From the NCBI GenBank assembly GCA_963965975.1, contig OZ014422.1:5869701-5933700 (forward strand): 64,000 nucleotides of DNA, in the 5' to 3' direction. A program made the position numbers and the translations under genes. The stretch comes from Xestospongia bergquistia (taxonomy: Eukaryota > Porifera > Demospongiae > Haplosclerida > Petrosiidae). This document shows positions 25,445 through 36,862 of this stretch, piece after piece. The notes beneath the pieces were generated by a model that was not told the DNA's origin, did not search any database, and was given only the letters and a program-made list of their open reading frames with translations. The first letter of the stretch is position 1. Every line of letters begins with the position of its first letter.

Positions 25445-26393
25445 TTTATTATTGACAACAATCAGCAGCTTTTGGGGATATGTATTAGTGTTGTCATAGT
25501 GAGTGGGTGTTGATAAACACTATAGCTACATCAATTTTAATTAAGATTGTTATTACCAGGTATGTCATGTCATTGATAAATGTTATTGTAACATCTTTCT
25601 AGAAATGATTGTTGTAGAATATTAGAAATTAAAATTGTAGAACATTTATCATTTAAAAGATAAATGTCACTTGCATATCAAGAGGTATTAGAACAGATTG
25701 TTAAGTTATTAATAACAAACTAAAATAATACTGTTATTATCAGAAAGAGTTCTTACAGCTGATATATCTGGAAAAGTATAAACTGTATTGATTAAAAGAC
25801 CTCATGAGTTTCTGGGTAGACTATTGTAGATTGATTTATATTTGATTCACCAAACAAAATTTTGTTATCATTAAACCTTTTTAACAACATGTATATTTTG
25901 TATTAGAGCCATTGATGATATCAATATACATATTGATGTCACAACATTTGGTGCTAATAAATTTTTGTAAATACTGTTGAGTTGTTGAATTAAGTTTATT
26001 AAAACTAATCAATATCACCAAATTAGTTAAAATAAGAATTTGGTTGAACTACTGAATTAGAACATTAACTTGCTAACACAATAGATTATAGTATCTATTA
26101 TCCAAGTTGACTGCAAATAGGAAATGTTTTGAATTTTCACATATAATGTGTTATATACAAGATTATTTGTCATTATAAGAAATTAAATCATTGGTGATTC
26201 AATGCATAATTATAATTAGAAGTAATATATCATTATACTATTGTTATAATAAATAAAATATTAGTTAATATATCTTAAGAGTATGCTAATGCCATCATTT
26301 TTTGTTATACATTTTTATTGTGTATTGACTTAAATGCAAGAAGCTTTATTAAACAAGTATTTTAACTTATTACTTCATTCACTTCACTGACCT
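25445..26393. other. Intergenic AT-rich DNA
   Basis: Between receptor H and the tail of receptor I. No gene or clear receptor relic seen; a few scattered short similarities to array spacers. Confidence 0.5.
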
Positions 26394-28555
26394 TTAACAT
26401 ATCAGAGGAGTGGCCTCTGTATTACTATAGATTGTAAGATCTGAAGTAGTAGTAGTAGGAGGAGGAGAGGGTGTAAACTTTAACTTGTTACCACTATCAT
26501 CCCACTCTAAGTCTGTATAACTTATAACCTTGTTGACTTTAGTGACTGGTATCTCTTCTTTTGAAGTAGTTATATGAGAAGAATAAGGAGTAGGACAGGG
26601 AGGTGGTAGTTGTTTAGTAGTTGATGGACTTTTGATATCATCATATTTTGATTCATCATCCTTTTCATCAACAATAAGTTCATTCTTTCTCACTGATGTA
26701 ACTATGTCATCATATTGTGGATTACTAAACAAGAGGTAAAGTACATATATGTGAGTCATATGATCATCCTTTTACCTTTCATCTGATGATGACAATGTCT
26801 GCATAAATGTATCTATTACAACAAATACAACATGATAGTTGATATAACTAAAGTAATCAATTACAATAACTTACCATTGTTAGTTTTATGTGTATTTGTT
26901 TCTTTAATTTTGTTGACATTATTAACTTGTGTCTCTTCTTTTGAAGTAGTGACATGAGAAGAATAAGGAGTAGGACAAGGAGGTGGTAGTTTTTTAGTAG
27001 TTGATGGAACTGTGACACTGTCATAGTCTGTTTTATCTTCCTTTTCATTGAGATCAGATTCATTCTTTTTAAATTGAGAATAAATGTCATCATATTGTTC
27101 ATGACTATAGAAGACAGATGTATTGAGTGAGTTATCATTCTTCTAACCTTAAAATCACCAAAGTCTTTTTTAGTTTTAATTCACTTTGTATCATATCTAT
27201 TATAACAAAAATAACAAGATAGTTTATAATAGTAAGTGTTCTATTAATGTCACTTACCATTGTTAGTTTTGTATGTTTTCCTTCTTTTAATAATAACAAT
27301 CACTACTATGATACCACATGATAACATACTTATAATCAGTACTATTACTAATGACATAGATATTATTAGTGTAGTGTTGTTAGTAGTAATAGGAACTGCA
27401 GTGTCATTGTATAAAGGAGTAGAAACAATACTGGTAACAATGCTATTTGTTAAATGCATTACTGTGTTTAATGATATCAATGATAGATTTGAAGCATTAC
27501 TATAGCTACTTGTACTGCCATGAACTGTAGCTATATCACTTTTGTGATTTAAGGTGGTATTTGCTACAGTATTCATATAATTGGTTGAATTTATTGTTAA
27601 AATAATGCTTGTTGTTATTAATGAAGTAGTTGTATACATTTTAGAACTTGTATTATTATGATCTGTAATTATACTATTTATATGATTTAAGCTGGTATCT
27701 GCTACAGTCTTGTTATCACTGGTGGAAGTAGCTGTTAAAATAATGCTTGTTGTTATTAATGAAGTAGTTGTATACATTTCAGTACTTGTGCTGTCTAATA
27801 AATGATCTGCTTTAGTTGAGCTAAGATTTGTCACAGATTTTAAAATTTTCTTTGATGTAGTTCCAGACACTGTAGTTACTGTAATGGTCACAGTACTTGA
27901 CATACTTTTTATGTTACTTATAGACATAGCTGTTTCACTATAGCTACTTGTTAATATATTATTGTACATGGATGGAGAAACTGTTTGAGTTGATATGAAG
28001 CACATGAGAAAGTTTGGAGTGTTGATATTTGATGTAATTGCACAAGTTGTCATGCTCATAAATTGTTTCCCACTGCAGATAGTCATAGTTCCAGTATCAA
28101 ATACTGGTGCTTTATTACTAAATATAAATACTCCATTATAAGAGGGATCATTAACTTGACACCAGTAATAACCAGTGTCTGTGTGAGGAGACTCTATTGT
28201 CAGATCTGTAGTGATACGATCTACATTAGTAAGATAGAATCCTCTGTTAGTATATATAGTAAATTTTCCTTGTTCCTCTGTAATATTCACCCCACACTTA
28301 TTGACATTCTTACTCCAGTACCAGTCTACAGTGACTGTAGTACTATCACTAGGTACTAGTACTGAACATGTTAATTGAAGGATAGTCATCACTGGATTAC
28401 AATCAGTAAAGTTAGTTGGTGGTTGTCTCTCATATTGATAGTTTCCTGGACAATCTAAAAGATTAATAATAACAATTAACAAAAATCTTACTAATCTTAC
28501 CTTCAGCTAATATAAGATAGCTCAATACCCACAATAATATCAACAACAAGCTCAT
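26394..28555 (-). CDS. Ig-receptor I: single V-like Ig domain, long mucin-like stalk, long class-3 tail
   Basis: Signal peptide MSLLLILLWVLSYLILAEG (28555-28501). The Ig exon (about 28456 to 27256) carries LQLTCSVLV, VDWYWSKN, DTGYYWCQVND and a Ser/Thr-rich stalk with two tandem copies of a segment containing MYTTTSLITTSIILT, then a helix around VIVLIISMLSCGIIVVIVI. Tail exons lie at about 27165-27212, 26873-27110, 26778-26813 and 26394-26727. They encode EQYDDIYSQF, TDYDSV (TxYxxV, ITSM form), PQYDDI, SKYDDI and ISYTDL (both ITIM form), and LTIYSNTE (YxN, a Grb2-SH2 type site). It stops after ATPLIC, so the C-terminal VIYSAV of H and L is missing. Confidence 0.82.
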
Positions 28556-28865
28556 GACTATCACTGTACACTAAATTATGAACTAGTCCATAGCAGATAT
28601 CAGTTAGTGTGACAAATTAACTGTCAAATGCATGTTTATGTTTCCACCCTGGATTCATTAATACATCACAATCAGCCAAAAATAACACAGCACTAATTGG
28701 TTGATGTTATGGATTTCTGTAAGCATTTCAAACCTTTCAAATGTATAGACTAAACATTTTCATAAAATATAACAAAAGCAGTGTTCTACTAAGGTATTAA
28801 CTTTGTTATTTATTGTGAATATAACCTTACACTGTACAAATAATTAAAGTATATTCCTTAATGTA

Positions 28866-30313
28866 TCACTGTTGTGGTATATCATAAACATGTAAGTAGT
28901 CAGATGGACGATCATCAATGTCTGTGGTATCTTGAGAGAAGACAGTCAGACCATAAGCTGTATTGTCTTCAGTTATAAACACATCTTGTTGAGTGTGTAT
29001 GTTTCTATAAAACAAAAAAGTTATTGAAAAGTTAATAATTTAGTTTACCGACCTCATTCCCTTACTGGTAGGACTTCTTGTATCTATTAATTTATCACAA
29101 ATTGAATAGTAATAAATTTATTACTACTGCTCTACCTTTTCCTCCTCTCTTCTTATTCCACAGTACAGTCAGTAGTCCACCTAGTACACCTCCTAGACCA
29201 AACATTATTATACTGAGTAAAACCAAACCTGATATTAGTTCTATAGTATCATTATCATAACTGTAATTACTACAGTTGATATATCTCGCTAATGTCAGTT
29301 TTGATGAATGTCCTGTAATTGTACTGCTTTGATGACTTGAGAAAATATCACTTGTATGCTTTACTAAATTACTGCTTGTTATTAATGAAGTAGTTGTATA
29401 CATTTCAGAACCTGTACTATCATGATCAGTAATTGTACTATTTATATGATTTAAGCTGGTATCTGCTACAATCTTGTTATCACTGGTGGAAGTAGCTGTT
29501 AAAATAATGCTTGTTGTTATTAATGAAGTAGTTGTATACATTTCAGTGTTTGTGCTGTCTAATAAATGATCTGCTTTAGTTGAGTTAAGATTTGTCACAG
29601 ATTCTAAAATTTTCTTTGATGTAGTTCCAGACACTGTAGTTACTGTAATGGTCACAGTACTTGACATACTTTTTATGTTACTTATAGACATAGCTGTTTC
29701 ACTATAGCTACTTGTTAACATATTATTGTACATGGATGGAGAAACTGTTTGAGTTAATATGAAGCACATGAGAAAGTTTGGAGTGTTGATATTTGATGTA
29801 ATTGCACAAGTTGTCATGATCACATATTGTTTACTACATATAGTCATAGTTCCAGTATCAAACACTGGTGCTTTATTACTAGATGTAAATACTCCATTAT
29901 AAGATGGATCATTAACTTGACACCAGTAATAACCAGTGTTTGTCTGAGGAGACTCTATTGTCAGATCTGTAGTGATACGATCTACATTAGTAAGATAGAA
30001 TCGTCTGCTAGTATATGTAGTAAATCTTCCTTGTTCCTCTATAATATATCTCCCACACTCACTAATATTCTTATTCCAGTACCAGTCTACAGTGACAGTA
30101 GTACTATCACTAGGTACTAGTGCTGTACATGTTAGTTGAAGGACAGTCTTCACTGGATTACAATGAGTAAAGTTAGTTGGTGGTTGTTTCTCATATTGAT
30201 AGTTTCCTGGACAATCTAAAAGATTAATAATAATAATTAACAAAAATCTTACTAATCTTACCTTCAGCCAAAATAAGATAGCTCAATACCCACAATAATG
30301 TAAAAAAGTTCAT
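28866..30313 (-). CDS. Ig-receptor J: mosaic receptor, class-3-like ectodomain with class-2 membrane helix and tail
   Basis: Signal peptide MNFFTLLWVLSYLILAEG starts at 30313. The Ig exon runs from about 30215 to 29138: CPGNYQYEKQPPTNF, LQLTCTALV, VDWYWNKN, NTGYYWCQVND, then a Ser/Thr stalk almost identical to receptor I (SETAMSISNIKSMSS, TTSKKIL), but the end of the stalk and the helix FGLGGVLGGLLTVLW are class 2. Tail exons read DTRSPTSKGM and then NIHTQQDVFITEDNTAYGLTVFSQ...SDYLHVYDIPQQ with stop at 28866 (SDYLHV fits ITIM). The protein switches between two subfamilies within one exon, a sign of recombination or gene conversion. Confidence 0.86.
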
Positions 30314-30785
30314 GACTACTACTGTACACTAAATTGTGTATTGTACAAAAACTGTTTGTTACACTTGTATATGTAGTTTGTTTTCAATCCATTAGTCAGT
30401 GGGTGTCACAAAGTTGATACAGTAGATTATCCATTAATATATGATTTATGTTATATGATAGATACACTTATTGTTTTAAAATCAGCATGTAAAATAACAA
30501 CAGTCTTATGGTTTAGAAATAATGTCATAGAAGCAATATTAATATACAGTGATATCTAATGACAAGGTCATAGTTGCATTATGGGATAAAATATTTGTAT
30601 CTTTTGAATGATCTAAATATTGCAAAGTCATATCTTTCTCTTTACAATTGATAAGTAACTTATTATTGTGAATAAAAATTATTGCATAAATATTAGCAAA
30701 GCAAAACAAATCATCGCTATTAATAATACAATATTTAATTTAACAAACTGTAATATTAATACAATTGTTACTATATTATTATATT
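30314..30785. other. Intergenic spacer before the WDR7 fragment
   Basis: AT-rich; homologous to the spacer between receptor M and WDR7 at 38181-38638 (shared TAACTTATTATTGTGAA and AGTGATATCT blocks). This marks it as part of the duplicated block. No gene. Confidence 0.65.
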
Positions 30786-31755
30786 CTACATTGAGTATCG
30801 ATATCCAATTCCTCCAGGCATATATAATACAATGATCTTATTACTAGCCCACTCTAATCTGACATAACTTGAGTAGGTTGAAGGGGAGGAGCTAGAAATA
30901 GCTGGCCAACTATGAATACACTTAGGAGTAAAGGTAATCATACCACCTAGTAGAGATGAACCAATCTGTGTGTGTGTGTGTGTGTGTGTATGTGTGTGTG
31001 TGTGAAAGAGAGAGTGACATAATCAAGTTACATGACGTTTCCTTACATGCCAGACATGTAGTGTTGAGTCTCCATAAGAATAAGTTGCTAAGAGCTTGCC
31101 ATCTTCTGAGAAACACAGAACAGCCACTTGATGAGTGTGGGCATTGACCATTTGAGTTTTACGTTGTTTGAGGTCATACACACCCACTTGTCCAGAACGT
31201 GCCCCTACAGCTAGCCTCCGAGTTTTCAGAGAATAACTAACATTTGGTAATCTATGTAGCAACAATATGAACATATATTATATGATATATAACTATAATA
31301 GTACAGTTAAATTACATGTACATGTACTTACTTAGTTAAAGATGGAAATAATTCATTGAAATTTCTTCTTTTCAATTCTTCTTGATCTAAACAAAACAAG
31401 ACAATATCAACAATCTAATATATAATATATAATATCAATTTATAATATGATATAATGTCCCTTACATCAAGTAGTTGTAATGAGACAAGTGATGAACACT
31501 TATCTAATACAGTACGTATTAATACTAATATGTCCTCTTTAGCAGCTGGTAATAGAATATTAGCTGGACTCACTATACCTGCAGTATTAGGGGTGGAGAC
31601 TGCCTCACCTACCAAAAGAGTACTCAAAGTAAAACATCTATTACTATGTACTTACTTGTATTGGTGGTAGTGAGGAGTGAGGGAAAGGTGCTCCATGTTG
31701 AGATCCTAAGAACAATGAGACTTCTTTAGCTAAAGCATTAACAACTGTTACTGGA
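30786..31755 (-). pseudogene. Duplicated 3' fragment of WDR7, frameshifted
   Basis: Copy of the last exons of the WDR7 gene at 38639-39600. Recognisable exons: QHGAPFPHSSLPPIQ (about 31650-31755, cut mid-exon), NTAGIVSPANILLPAAKED (about 31467-31610), ELKRRNFNELFPSLTK, then LKTRRLAVGARSGQVGVYD...LLATYSYGDSTLHVWHVRK, and the terminal exon ending RYSM-stop at 30786. One G is missing in a run near 31591 (4 G against 5 in the full gene), which shifts the frame just after the splice acceptor. There is no 5' part or promoter of WDR7. The breakpoint at about 31755 joins DNA like that 3' of receptor M. Confidence 0.88.
30966..31006. repeat. (TG)n microsatellite
   Basis: TG run in the intron of the WDR7 fragment, much longer than the matching tract at 38822-38832 in the intact gene. 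Confidence 0.85.
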
Positions 31756-32231
31756 CATTATATAAAATAACACAATGACATTACTTAATGTTTTGATTAA
31801 AGTAATGGATTAAGTTATTAAGTTATTAACTTTGTTATTTATTTAAACATAGCATTGCATTGAATAATACAACAATTTCAACATATTAATTGATGAATTA
31901 TATAAACTATATAATTAACATAAAATAACACAATACTTAATGGTCATTGATGTTATGGTCCCATAAATGTATATTTCAAACTATTATCAATGTTTTCACT
32001 TACTGTGTTATGAAGTCAAACATCGTTATGGTAAGATATTTTAGATGACTTATATTATAAGGTGTACATTCTCATAAATAAATCTATAGAATAGGTGCAT
32101 ATAAACATCAAAGAGCTATAAAATAGAGAGCAGTGCTCTACTAAGATATTAACATAGTTACTTATTGCGAACATAATTTTGCTCTGTACAAATAATTACA
32201 GCACATTTGTTGATGAATTATATACAAGGTA
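31756..32231. other. Intergenic DNA matching the 3' flank of receptor M
   Basis: About 31930-32060 matches about 36590-36750 (CCCATAAATGTATATTTCAAACTATTATCAATG type). It is the 3' flank of receptor K. No gene. Confidence 0.65.
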
Positions 32232-33566
32232 TCATTGTTGTGGTATATCATAAACATGTAAGTAGTCAGATGGATGATCATCAGACCATAAGCTGTATTG
32301 TCTTCAGTTGTAAATACATCTTGTTGAGTGGGTGTGTTTCTATAAAACAAATAGATCGTTGAAATGTTAATAATGATATAATAATAATCACTAATCTACT
32401 GACCTCATTCTCATACTGGTGTGAATCTCTGTATCTATCAATTTGTTTCAAATGAAATATATAATAAATTATTACTACTGCTCTACCTTTTCCTCCTCTC
32501 TTCTTATTCCACAATACAGTCAGTAGTCCACTTAGTACACCTCCAAGACCAAACATTATTACACTGAGTAAAATCAGACCTGAGATCAGTTCTATAGCGT
32601 TGTTATCATTACTATTACCACAGTTGGTATATGTCACACAGGAGCTAGACTGATATACTGTCAGTTGTAATGAATGTTCTGCAGTTGTACTGCTTTCATG
32701 ACTTGAGAAAATATCACTTGTATGTTTAACTGAAATACTGCTTGTTATTAATGATGTAGTTGAATACATTTCAACACTTGGACTATAGAACAAATGATTT
32801 GTTTGAATTGAGATAATAGCTTCTAAACTTTTCCTTGATGTATTTACAGATGTTGCAGTTATTTTAGTGGTCATAATATTTAAAATACTTCTTATGCTAC
32901 TCATAGACACAGTCATTTCACTATAGCTACTTCTTAACATACTCTTATACATAGTAGGAGATACTGTTTGATTTGATATAAAGCACATGAGAGGACTCGG
33001 AGTGTTAATGTTTAATGCAACTGCACAGGTTATCATGATCTCATATTGGTGTCCACTACATACAGTCATAGTTCCAGTATCAAACACTGGTGCATTATTA
33101 CTAGATATAAATACTCCATTAGAAGAGGGATCATTAACTTGACACCAGTAATAACCAGTGTCTGTCTGAGGAGACTTTATAGTCAGAAGTGTAATGATCC
33201 GATTTACATTAGCAGGAAGTTGTGGATCAGGTAATCTGTAGGTATTTCTTATAAATCTTCCTTGTTCCTCTGTAATATATCTCCCACATTCACTGATATT
33301 CTTACTCCAGTACAGGTCTACAGCGACAGTAGTACTATCATAAAGGTACTAATACATAACATCCAAGTTGAAGAGTTGTCTTCACTGGATTACATTGTTT
33401 GAAAGTGGTTGGTGGCTAGCCCTGTTGCTCATATTGATAGTCTCCTGGACAAATTTTAGAATTTTAATGAAAATGACTTAGACATTGATAACTTACCAGT
33501 ATTAGCATCAATCATCACAATGAGATAGCTCAACAGTATGCACAATTTTATAACCAAGGCTGCCAT
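32232..33566 (-). pseudogene. Ig-receptor K: broken class-2 receptor
   Basis: The signal-peptide exon is intact (MAALVIKLCILLSYLIVIDANTG from 33566). The Ig exon has an in-frame TAG just after DYQYEQQG (about 33419) and a one-base insertion at the PSDST codons (about 33342), which shifts frame. From there the domain is still readable (VDLYWSKN, DTGYYWCQVND, APVFDTGTMTVCSG), as is a stalk close to receptor M and the helix FGLGGVLSGLLTVLW. The last exon has lost the TVFSQDTS segment: TAYGL is followed directly by the DDHPSDYLH codons in a shifted frame. Three independent lesions make expression as a receptor unlikely. Confidence 0.85.
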
Positions 33567-34375
33567 CCCTACAAAATTTTTCTGACCTATTATATTGTAG
33601 TAGATTACACTATGAGCTAGACTACTAACATGGTAACATAAACACCAACAGCCTAATATATATTATTTTACATGACATTTTCAATAACTGTGTTTGTTGA
33701 CATTATTGATGTAATGTATGTTTATGGATTTGTACAAATAATTTGTAACTGAATTATTGTAATAAACATGGAGCTGGTTTGTGTTAGTATGATTTTAGTA
33801 GTTATGGTGGTGTTTGTGGGACACATCATTATTTGACTAGAGGGGTTATTTATTTTTGAACTGTTAGATATGGTTACGGATACAAAACACTGATTGATAC
33901 GATACTTAATAAGAATTTAGAAAGCTAATTGCTTCAATTGTTGCACAGTTTTTCATACCTAACAAACTGTTGTGCAGTACATTTGTTGTTTGTGATTCCA
34001 GTATCAAACAATGGTACTTTATTACTAGATACTACAGTCACAATCAATTTAACGTCTTTGTCTTGACATTTAAAACTATATTAAATTGCTTTAGTAACAT
34101 CACAAATTGTATTGTTTTGATGTTTGTTTGATTATTATTATTAAATGACCTAACAAAATTTTAGTATAGGAACTGAGGAAAGCAAAATTAATAAGCTACT
34201 TGACAACATTGAATTTGACCAATACAAATAATAACCATTACTATTCACTGTGGTGTATCATAAACATGTATGTAATCAGAAAGTACTAGTCAGCAGAATT
34301 ACTTGAAATTACAAGGGCACACCTACATTTCTATACAGTAAAAAGGAAGGATAAAGTGTATCATGTAAGAACAAG
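33567..34375. other. Intergenic array DNA with decayed receptor relics
   Basis: About 33965-34050 retains the VFDTG/SSNK area of an Ig exon, and about 34245-34290 the YLHVYDTPQ end of a class-2 tail, both degenerate. No gene. Confidence 0.55.
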
Positions 34376-36473
34376 TTATGAAGTATCTATATTATCAACA
34401 AATGTTGATATCATTACAGTCACTTTAGTATCATTCTTCTTCACTACAGCACTGTATATAACAGGTTCTGTTGTTGATAATGGAGGAGTGGCCTCTGTAT
34501 TACTACAGACTACAGGATCTAAATTAGTAGTAGGAGGAGGAGTAGAGGGTGTAAACAATAACTTGTTACTACTATCATCCCACTCTAAGTCTGTATAACT
34601 TATAACTTTGTTGACTTTAGTGACTGGTGTCTCTTCTTTTGCAGTAGTTATATGAGAAGAATAAGGATTAGGACAGGGAGGTGGTAGTTGTTTGGAAGTT
34701 GATGGATTTTTAATGTCATCATATTTTGGTTCATCATCCTTTTTATTAACATTAGGTTCATCCTTTCTCTCTGATGTAATAATATCATCATATTGTGGAA
34801 TACTACACAGGAGATAAGGTACATATATGTGAGTTTTGTCATCCTTTACCTTTCATCTGGTGATGACACTGTCTGTATAAATGTATCTATTACAACAAAC
34901 ACAATATGACAATTGATATAATTAAAGTAGTCCATTACAGTCACTTACTATTGTTAGTTTTATGTGAATCTTTCATTTTGTTGACATTAGTGACTTGTTT
35001 CTCTTCTTTTGAAGTATTGATATGAGAAGAATAAGGAGTAGGACAAGAAGGTGGTGGTTGTTTAGTAGTTGATGGATCTTTGACACTGTCATATTCTGTT
35101 TGATCTTCCTTGTCATTGAGATCAGATTCATCTTTTTTAAATTGATAATAAATGTCATCATATTGTTTACGACTATAGAAGACAAATGAATTAAATGAGT
35201 CATTACTGTCCTAACCTTAAAATTACCAAAGTCTGTTTTAGTTTTAATTCACTTTTTATCATATCTATTATAACAAAAAGAACAAGATAGTTTATAATAG
35301 TAAGGTGTTGTATTAATGTCACTTACCATTGTTAGTCCTGTGTGTTTTCCTTTTTTTAATGATAACCATCACTACTATGACACTACATGCTAATATAGTC
35401 ATAATTAGTAGTAATATTAGTAATGATATAGATATTATTAGTGTAGTGTTGTTAGTAGTAAAGGGAACTGCAGCATCATTGTATACAGGAGTAGAGACAG
35501 TAGTGGTAATAATGCTATTTTTAAAATGCATTCCTGTCTTTAATGGTATCGATGATGTAATTAAAGTAGTATACATATTATTACTTGTACTATTCTGACC
35601 TGGAACTGTATGACTTTTCTGAATTGAACTAGTTTCTACTGTAGTCTTCCTATCATTGGTCAAATTATCCATTGAAATAATGCTTGTTGATGATGTAGTT
35701 GTATACATACTAGTACTCGTACTATAGAACAAATGATCTGTTGCAATTACTAAACTCTTTCTTGATGTATTTCCAGATATTGTAGTCACTGTAGTGGTCA
35801 CAATACTTGAAATACTTTTTATGTCACCTATAGATATAGTTGTTTCATTATAGCCACTTGTTAATATACTATTGTAAATGGTAGGAGATACTGTTTGAGT
35901 TGATATAAAGCACGTGAAAGGACTTGGAGTGTTGATGTTTGATATAATTGCACAGGTTGTCACACTTATAGATTGCCTCCCATTACAAAAAGTCATAGTA
36001 CCAGTATCAAACACTGGTGCTTTATTACTAGATATAAATACTCCATTATAAGAGGGATCATTAACTTGACACCAGTAATAACCAGTGTCTGACCTAGGAG
36101 ACTCTATAGTCAGATCTTTAGTAATACGATCTGCATTAAATTGTGGTGCATATTGTCTACTAGTGTGTATGTCAAATCTTCCTTGTTCCTCTGTAATATA
36201 TCTCCCACACTCACTGATATTCTTACTCCAGTACCAGTCTACAGTGACAGTAGTACTATCATGAGGTACTAGTACTGTACATTCTAGTTGAAGGACAGTC
36301 CTCACTGGATTACAATGAGTAAAGTTAGTTGGTGGTTGTCTATTATATTGATAGTTTCCAGGACAACCTTAAATAACAATTATTACAATTAACAACATTT
36401 TACAAATCTTACCTTCAGTCAATATAATACGGCTTAATACCAACAATAGAGTTAACAACAGATTCAGGATCAT
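34376..36473 (-). CDS. Ig-receptor L: single V-like Ig domain, full class-3 tail
   Basis: 612-aa type I receptor with six exons that close exactly: 36473-36413 (signal peptide MILNLLLTLLLVLSRIILTEG), 36367-35327, 35264-35216, 35172-34949, about 34834-34870 and 34802-34376. The Ig domain has LQLECTVLV, VDWYWSKN, DTGYYWCQVND. A long Ser/Thr stalk leads to an Ile-rich transmembrane helix. The tail contains KQYDDIYYQF, TEYDSV (TxYxxV), PQYDDI, PKYDDI, ISYTDLEW (ITIM form), VVCSNTE, VIYSAVV (ITIM form) and ends STFVDNIDTS. The exon containing TEYDSV ends A|GT instead of the usual G|GT, so the joined codon is AAT rather than GAT. Partner of receptor M in the duplicated block. Confidence 0.87.
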
Positions 36474-36862
36474 CACTGCACACTGATGTGTGTACTAAAC
36501 TGTAACAGGTTAGTATGCCCACTAGTTTGTCATATACACCCACACATTGGTTTATGAAATAAGTCACAACATATCAATCATCATAAAACAACACACTGCT
36601 TAATGGTTTGATTGATATCATGTTCCCATAAACGTATATTTCAAACTATTATCAATGTTTTTACTTACTATGTAATGAAGTCAAACATTGTTATTGTGAG
36701 TTATTTTAGATTATTTATATTATAAATATACACATAAAAGAGATTTAAAATAGAGAGCAATGCTCTACTAAGATATTAATATAGTTATTTATTGTGAACA
36801 TAACACTGCATTGAACAATACAATAATTACAACATATTGATTGATGAATTGCTATCATGCTG

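Noticed and set aside
26857..27138. Minus-strand 93-aa frame rich in Leu and Met
   Set aside because: Wrong frame of a receptor I tail exon; the spliced frame reads EQYDDIYSQF and TDYDSV.
31023..31274. Independent WD40 gene
   Set aside because: It is one exon of the truncated WDR7 duplicate, with a frameshift in the preceding exon and no promoter.
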